64,000 bases of DNA, taken from positions 64,141,013 through 64,205,012 of the forward strand of contig OZ026630.1 of NCBI GenBank assembly GCA_964020975.1, written 5' to 3'. Each line of letters opens with the position of its first letter. The stretch's first letter is position 1. The DNA is from Hermodice carunculata (lineage: Eukaryota > Annelida > Polychaeta > Eunicida > Amphinomidae). Under the pieces are notes generated by a model. That model had not been told where the DNA came from and did not search any database. It worked only from the letters and a program-made list of their open reading frames with translations. Position numbers and translations under genes: made by a program. Positions 58,178 to 64,000 of this stretch are shown here, one piece after another.

Positions 58178-60250
58178 TTAAGGTTTGTGGATGGACTGTA
58201 TTATGTAGGGTGCAAAATGCTTAGTAGCAGCTGCTATGGCGAGAGCTTCCAGCTCACAGGGGATCCATGTTGTTAGTCGCTGTCGTAACTTGGCACTGAA
58301 GAATCCTGCTGGATAGGTTTTGCCCCTGCGTGTTATGTATAAGGTAGACCCTAATCCATATTTCTTTGCTGCTGCATCCATGCAAATCCAAAGTTGATCA
58401 TCTGGTCGGGGCATTGTTATGGTCTGGCTCTCCGTGAGAGCAGTTTGAGCCTCATAGAAAGCTGCGCGTAACTGATCAGACCATTCAATGTGATCTGATG
58501 ATATGCGACCAGCCACAGAGTCGTCTAATGGAGACATATATGATGCGCATCTGGGTAATACACGAGCTAAAGTCTTGTAAGCCCCGATAAAAGATCTCAT
58601 TTCACCAACTTTTACAGGTAGCGGACACTTTGATAATATGGAAACACGGTGGGGGCTAGCAGTAAGAGTACCTTCGCACCATATCCAACCTAAGACGGTG
58701 GTAGACTTGGGACTGATAACTGTTTTGGTAGCTGCCAAACGGAGGTCACTAATGTACAAAGCATGTAGAACTCTTTTCCAATTATGGAGCAGCTCTGAAG
58801 GCGTATTTGCGCCACAGTACAAATCGTCAGCAAGCTTTACTACAACGCCCTCCTCTAATAGGTCACCTAACACGCGACACATGAGCTCCTCTAGAGCCGT
58901 TTCAGATCCTGGCATGCCCATGGCACATCTGGTATACACTCTTACACCCCTGAAAGGAGTGGCTACTCCACAATATTTCAGAGATTCCTTTGATAGTGGT
59001 ATCTGGTAGTATGCATTTGTTAGGTCCGTTTTAATTACATACTTCCACTGAGCTATGACACGAAGTGTGGAGTCCACGTCTGGTAATAGGGACGGTTGAG
59101 GCTTACTAAACTGGCCAACCTCTGTAAAGGCTGTAACCAAACGATGACTACCATTTGCTTTCTTCACAAGAAAAGAAGGGTTTAGGTACTCAACTGTAAT
59201 TCCGAGATCCTCTGGTCGAGCAAATACGCCCAATTTTTCCAAGTCATTGAATTTGTTTTGGAGTTCTAGTAGCTTATCCCGAGCATACTGGGGCATGCGA
59301 CCTTTCCGTTGAGGTGGTTGTATGGGACCCATATTGACAGATGATTGAAAGGGGCCCATATGTCCATTGTACCCATTGAATACTGGATTGAAAACCTCAT
59401 TGTATTGGTTATGCAAGTCAATAAATTTATCACGCATGTCTGTAGGAAGAATGCTATCAGGGTCAACTTGAATATGATCTGTGAAGGACGTCTCAGGATC
59501 AGTGACTTTTTGTGGCATGGAGTGTGATGTTACAGGTGTACCTTGAATGCTAGTGTCCTCAGTTGGGATTGTTACATGCAGTATTTGACAGAAATGTTCA
59601 TTGCGTTTTAAAAAGCGTGGTTCATCTGTTAAGTTTGGAATGCGGATTGTCCCTGCCACACTAGATACAATAGTTGGGGGCGGCCATACTTGAGATGATT
59701 TGTATTGATTTGCACTGGGCGAATAGGTCCGAGGTTCAACGGCAAACACAGAATCTTGAGGGGCAAAGTCACTGGGTAGCTTTAATTCTAAGAATTCGCC
59801 GGGCCACACAGTTGTGTTGGTCACAGGAGCACGTAATACACAGGCTCGGCGCACAGAGTGACGTTCTAAGGTATTGTCCAGGGAACCGTATGTGTAGACG
59901 TTACCATTTCCAACAGTAATTTGGTTTTTTGAAGGTCTGATGGCTATGTCATTGGTTTCCATGAAAGGTATGCCAGCTAACAAATCGACATCCAGGCTTT
60001 CAACTACTAAGCCTTCAAAGTGTAGATTTGTGCCATCACGCGTTAGAGTAAAACGAGTTTCACCAGTTACTTTAAGTGGTGATGAGCCATCCGCCTGTTG
60101 AGCAGATTGTGTGCTTTTGGTGATAGATATACCTAAAGTCCTGGCTGTAGCTGATTTGATCATGTTGCCAGTAGCTCCACTGTCTATTGTGATGCGTACT
60201 GTGTTGTTGTGACGATAGAAAGTATCAATGTAAGGGGACTGGCGTACTCG
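58178..60250 (-). pseudogene. Gypsy-like element: protease, RT and RNase H block
   Basis: Minus strand. An aspartic protease signature (IDSGATGNMIK) lies near 60150-60190, and a GIPFMETNDIAI segment follows. The RT has LVKKANGSHRLVTAF, KTDLTNAYYQIPL, CAMGMPGS and VVKLADDLYCG (the YxDD-type box). RNase H shows WICMDAAAKKYGLGS and CELEALAIAAATKHF. The order and motifs are those of Ty3/Gypsy elements. Identity of the block is secure; the end points are approximate. Confidence 0.93.
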
Positions 60251-60355
60251 TATACGGAAAGCATTCTTAGGTTCTGGTGTATTAGCGTAGTCGTCGTTTT
60301 CAGGCAGAGGAAGATCTGTATCATCCTCGGAAATATCTAAAATATCACAAACCTG

Positions 60356-61294
60356 TCAGACCCTTGTGATGTATCTACGATCTTGCTCTGGGAGATATGT
60401 GCAGTCACTGAGAAAGTGATTATGCGGGCGATTTGCCTGTTTACATAAGGGGCAAGATTTAGTATAACGTTGTTGACGGGAGAGTGTACCCTTAGGCTTG
60501 TATGCTTTAGAATTAGAGCTGAATCCAGAACCTGAGGTGTATGGTGGTGATTCTCTGGTAGCTGCGGCTCTCATTACTTTGGCATCATCGGCTGCTTGTA
60601 GCTCCTCAAGAAGAGAGTCCAAAGCTTGTGAAATTTCTGGTTTAATGCTTGCCAACATGCGGGACCGGAGTTCTGTTCCATAGCGCTGTTTCACAAGTCT
60701 AGGCAGTTGTTTGTTGATAAGACGTAACCAGGTCAGAACAACGAAATTTTCAATGGTTGGGGACATCTCCTCATCTTCTGTTATTATCTCGCCGTGGTGA
60801 GTAATATTACTGTCCTGGCTGAGAAGACTGTCCTCTACAAACGCCATAATCCGTTGATATAGATCCTCATGGCGCTCGTCTGGCTGTAAGTGAATATCTG
60901 CCATATCAAGAAAATGGGCCCCTGTTGACTGAAACCCATAATGAGCGCGAATGGTCTCCCATATAGAGTTGATTGATGTCGAATTTTTGGTGATGGTATT
61001 CCTCGATATTATAGGGCAATAGTTTGCCACCTGTCCAAGCATCAGGTCCAGCATCTGCACTTTTTGTTTTGCTGAGCGTCTAGAGGTGGAGGGTACATCT
61101 GTTCCGTCATCACTAAACCCACGCAGAGGGGACGACTTGGTTTTCTTTTCCAATATAAAACCATCTGCTAGGAATGGAGCAAATTGGCTGTCCAGGGCGA
61201 GTGTGTACTTTAGGTTCTGTCGCCAATTTTCAAAGGAGGTGACGGTTTCTGATTTACCCAGGGACCATTGCTTGGGGGCACGTTGTGTGGTCAT
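60356..61294 (-). pseudogene. Gypsy-like element: gag block
   Basis: A minus-strand block of about 312 codons starting [10 protein letters not shown] near the 5' LTR. It has a capsid-like helical middle ([18 protein letters not shown]) and a single zinc-knuckle-like motif (CPLCKQ..H..LSDC) near its end, typical of gag. Located directly downstream of the primer-binding region. Confidence 0.88.
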
Positions 61295-61468
61295 CTTGGT
61301 AGCACAAGTACTCGATAATGAAAAATGTCAATAGTTTTACACAGTTGATAGGTAACTGGTTGGCACTGTCTTGTTAATACAAATGGCGACCCCGTGTATC
61401 GTGACTGGATAATGGGTGAACTTGTAGTGAAGGAAGAGAGGTAGATTCGTTACCAACTGCTGCCACCA

Positions 61469-61715
61469 CGCCAGTAGAGGTTGAACCTGGAGTCCATATG
61501 ATACCAATAAACTACGACTGAGTACTTAATGCAACCTGTTTAATGACACTTACGTATGAAGGTTACAAATGCCTGGTGTCTCCTGCATGGAGCGCCATCA
61601 CGAGGGAGATGCCCATACGATACAATAGGGGTTAAGTGCGCGCTGGTAGGATAACCAAGTAAAGTCTTGCACTGATATGAATAGCGCGCCACAGGCACAA
61701 TGCTACCCTGTGGCG
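61469..61715 (-). repeat. 5' LTR of the Gypsy-like element
   Basis: 247 bp, matching 55871-56117. Just inside it on the minus strand, TGGTGGCAGCAGTTGG follows the LTR end and is a candidate tRNA primer-binding site (TGG start, complementary to a CCA end). Confidence 0.95.
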
Positions 61716-64000
61716 CAAGTAGTGCATCAATCTGAAAACACTTTCCAGCGAACTGAATAAACTGTTAGAGAAGAGGATCAAAGCCCCCCTCTGGCAATTA
61801 TATCTGCAATCTATTCCGAGAAACCTCTGTCATGGATGTGCTGTGCGACAACTGCCAAGCATGGAAGCTGAGCACTTGAGGGTTCCTGTGGAACATGCTT
61901 GTCCACGGTTGCACCAGAAGTTTCAGCCATGCCAGTAAATGTAGCGATAGCTTGGAAATTCCAGGCAGTCCAGGGACCAATCTGTCCTCGGTTGCCAGGG
62001 GCAATCAAGATCAGGTTTTTTCAGTCGTGAGACTGAACCTTCCACAGGAGCCTTGGGAGGGGCCTCCCACCTGTCTTCTAAAGGGTGACAGATGTAGGCC
62101 ACCAGGTCAAACTGGATGCTGAAAAAGACAAATATCTGCTATGGCATTAGGCTGGACTTGGAAAGATTCATAATCAGGCCGAAGCTCCAGAATGTTCTGT
62201 TTGGGACGCTGCGAATCTAGGGGCGGAGGCGCCCTGATCAGCCAGTCCTCCAGGTACATGTAAATGCCTATGGCATTCTGTGGAAACCAGGTGACCATCA
62301 GAGGTACCATCGCCAGGCCAAATGGGAGTGCCCTGAATTGGTAGACCAGGCCTGAAAATGTGAACTGCAGATACTTTTGTGAAGTCTCCACAATTGGCAC
62401 GTGGAAGAATGCGTTCTTGAGATCCAAGGATATCCCCCATTCCTGCCACAGGGCCACCGCCACCACCAAATGTGGGGTCTCCATCCTGAAGTACGCGACC
62501 TCCAAATACATGTTCAGGGTTGACAGGTCTATGACTGGACACCAGCCTCCATCACGCTTGGGGACAGGGAAGAGTAGGTTGTAGAACCCTAGCAACCTGG
62601 GATCTCCATCCCCTCTATGGCCTTTTTGCGCCGTTGTTTCTCCACCCCCTCTAGGAACGCCAATCCTTTGGTTCCTGCATGGGGGGGGGGGGGGGGGGGG
62701 GAAGTGAACCACTTGAGTTTGGAGCAAAATGGAGGCCTATCTTCACTGAAAGGCAGCAAATAGCCATCATCCTTTATAGACTCCGATTGAGTTCAAAAGG
62801 CAGAAAGACAACCACCAACAGGGTTGCCCTGAGACTAGGGGGCGGTCAAGCTAGAGTCAGGAGCCCTGAGGCTTGCCCGACTTCTTTGCTTTAGTGAACT
62901 GCTTCCCCTTCTCCGATTGCTTCCCACTCTTCCTGTGGCCTTGCACCACCAAAGGGGTGGTGCGGGTCGAAGGGCAAGTGGGCAAGGGTCTCAAAGCCAT
63001 GCCTCGGGGTGGCTGTGGCCCAGGATGAGAGTGACCAAACAGAGTCAGTCAAAGCCTTTGGTATGTGATCACTTGTCAGAATGGTCCCGAAGGTCCTGTG
63101 TCCATTAAACGGCATCCGCCATCTCTCCCCTGAACAGGGTGCTGGAGAAGAGAGGTCCCATTTGCCCTCTGCAAAAGATTGGGTCAGGCAACGTCTGACC
63201 CTGTAGGTACGCGTCCCTGTATAACAAATGCAAATTTTCTTTGAGCATATAGGCCATCCTAACCTGGTGATCAGTCACTCTCGACAAGGTGTCGTAAGCA
63301 TATTCATCTGCTCAAGCCAGTCCCAGGCGCCCTCCATGATGTGAGCAGAGTGGCAGAGCCCCTTGCATCCTCCTCGAGTCTCTAGAAGGCGTTGCCAGAT
63401 GCAGAGGCTTCTGCTGTCAAGCATAAACTTCCTCCCAATCCAAATCCACTGGAAGAGGAGCGGAAAATCTGCTCAGGTACAGCCCAGCAGGACATGGTGA
63501 CAGGCCCTCACCTCTCCTCCATTAGGAGAACCACAGCTTGGTTTCCCACCAGGCTCTGAATAAGAGCTTTGACGTGACCAAAGCCCTAGGGCAGAGCTGG
63601 AGTGGTATCCAAGAGGGTGGAAGGGGGTTCCACCCACACAACACATGCCATGGAGCTCGGCCACCCAGAACAACTATGGCAGCATGAAGGTCGGCTTGAA
63701 GTCAGCAGCCTGGACCTGCTGACAGATAGATCTAATCGGGGCTCATCCTCCTCTTTGATGTTGATGTCCAAAGACTTGGCATGCGCAAGAGGGGAAGGGA
63801 GACCCAAGGCCTCATCAAACAGATGTTTGTCCGATGGCAATGGGCTGCTGCTTGTGACAGAAGCAGGTCTGTCACCACACTTCACAATAGGGTAGTCTTC
63901 CATGGAAGTCATCCCAGCTGTCATCATGGCCTGCACCTGCTCTTTCTATGCAGCCAGTGAGTGGGACTTCTGGAGGACTCAGCACAGAAGCTACAACTGC
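61716..64000 (-). mobile_element. DIRS-like retroelement remnant, 5' part
   Basis: Minus strand. At 62107-62727 an RT block has FPVPKRDGGWCPVIDLS, ISLDLKNAFFHVPI, YQFRALPFGLA and YLEDWLIRA, the characteristic RT motifs of DIRS-type elements. From 62900 to the window edge lies a gag-like region (for example DINIKEEDEPRLDLSVSRSR). Together with 54613-55870 it makes one element split by the Gypsy-like insertion. It is clearly broken in many places and continues past the window end. Confidence 0.82.

Larger units (their letters stand above)
55871..61715 (-). mobile_element. Ty3/Gypsy-like LTR retrotransposon, young insertion
   Basis: A 5.8-kb element on the minus strand with two 247-bp LTRs that look identical by eye. 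Inside, in order, are a gag block, a protease-RT-RNase H block and an integrase block. This order (integrase after RNase H) is that of Ty3/Gypsy elements. It is inserted into an older DIRS-like element; CAA flanks it on both sides (55868-55870, 61716-61718), although a normal target duplication would be 4-5 bp. It looks nearly whole, with about two or three breaks. Identical LTRs indicate a recent insertion. Closely similar integrases are, from memory, common in corals and lancelets. Confidence 0.93.

Overview
This is a stretch of animal nuclear genome, almost certainly from a marine invertebrate. The gene found is spliced with GT-AG introns, the sequence is AT-rich with frequent ACATGTA-type words, and the introns are filled with short non-autonomous elements rich in GACCTTGACCTTTGACC-type repeats, APE-type LINE fragments, DIRS and Ty3/Gypsy retroelements. 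That mix is known from bivalves and other lophotrochozoans and also from lancelets. The species cannot be fixed from the window alone.

The one host gene I can support is an SSUH2 (ssu-2 homologue) gene on the minus strand. Nine coding exons were found by eye, from 48135 down to the stop codon at 621-623. All eight introns have GT donors and AG acceptors, and every exon-to-exon phase agrees. The exons give about 335 codons: a proline-rich start, the conserved N-terminal region, a cysteine-rich zinc-binding core of six CxxC motifs, the C-terminal SSUH2 domain and a final CCCGCVIL. The first exon or exons (start codon and promoter) were not found and may lie beyond 48.1 kb or outside the window.

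Layout: 1-620 downstream of the gene; 621-15036 last two exons with a 14.2-kb intron; 15037-27149 an intron with two hairpin-ended repeat elements, long GAAA and CT microsatellites and two LINE endonuclease fragments; 27150-34762 four exons close together, with an AAGCGG-rich candidate DNA transposon and a retroelement protein fragment between them; 34763-48135 three further exons, with intronic hairpin elements, a 39-bp minisatellite and pogo-like MITEs; 48136-54612 tandem repeats, including degenerate exon-like units; 54613-64000 a decayed DIRS-like retroelement with a young Ty3/Gypsy-like element (247-bp LTRs that look identical) inserted into it at 55871-61715.

Most of the window is therefore one small conserved gene stretched over at least 47.5 kb by mobile DNA. 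The main non-genic themes are Helitron/Helentron-like ends (hairpin then CTRR before T), TTAA-bounded hairpin MITEs, TA-bounded pogo-like MITEs, and tandem repeats that carry nuclear-receptor-type AGGTCA motifs.
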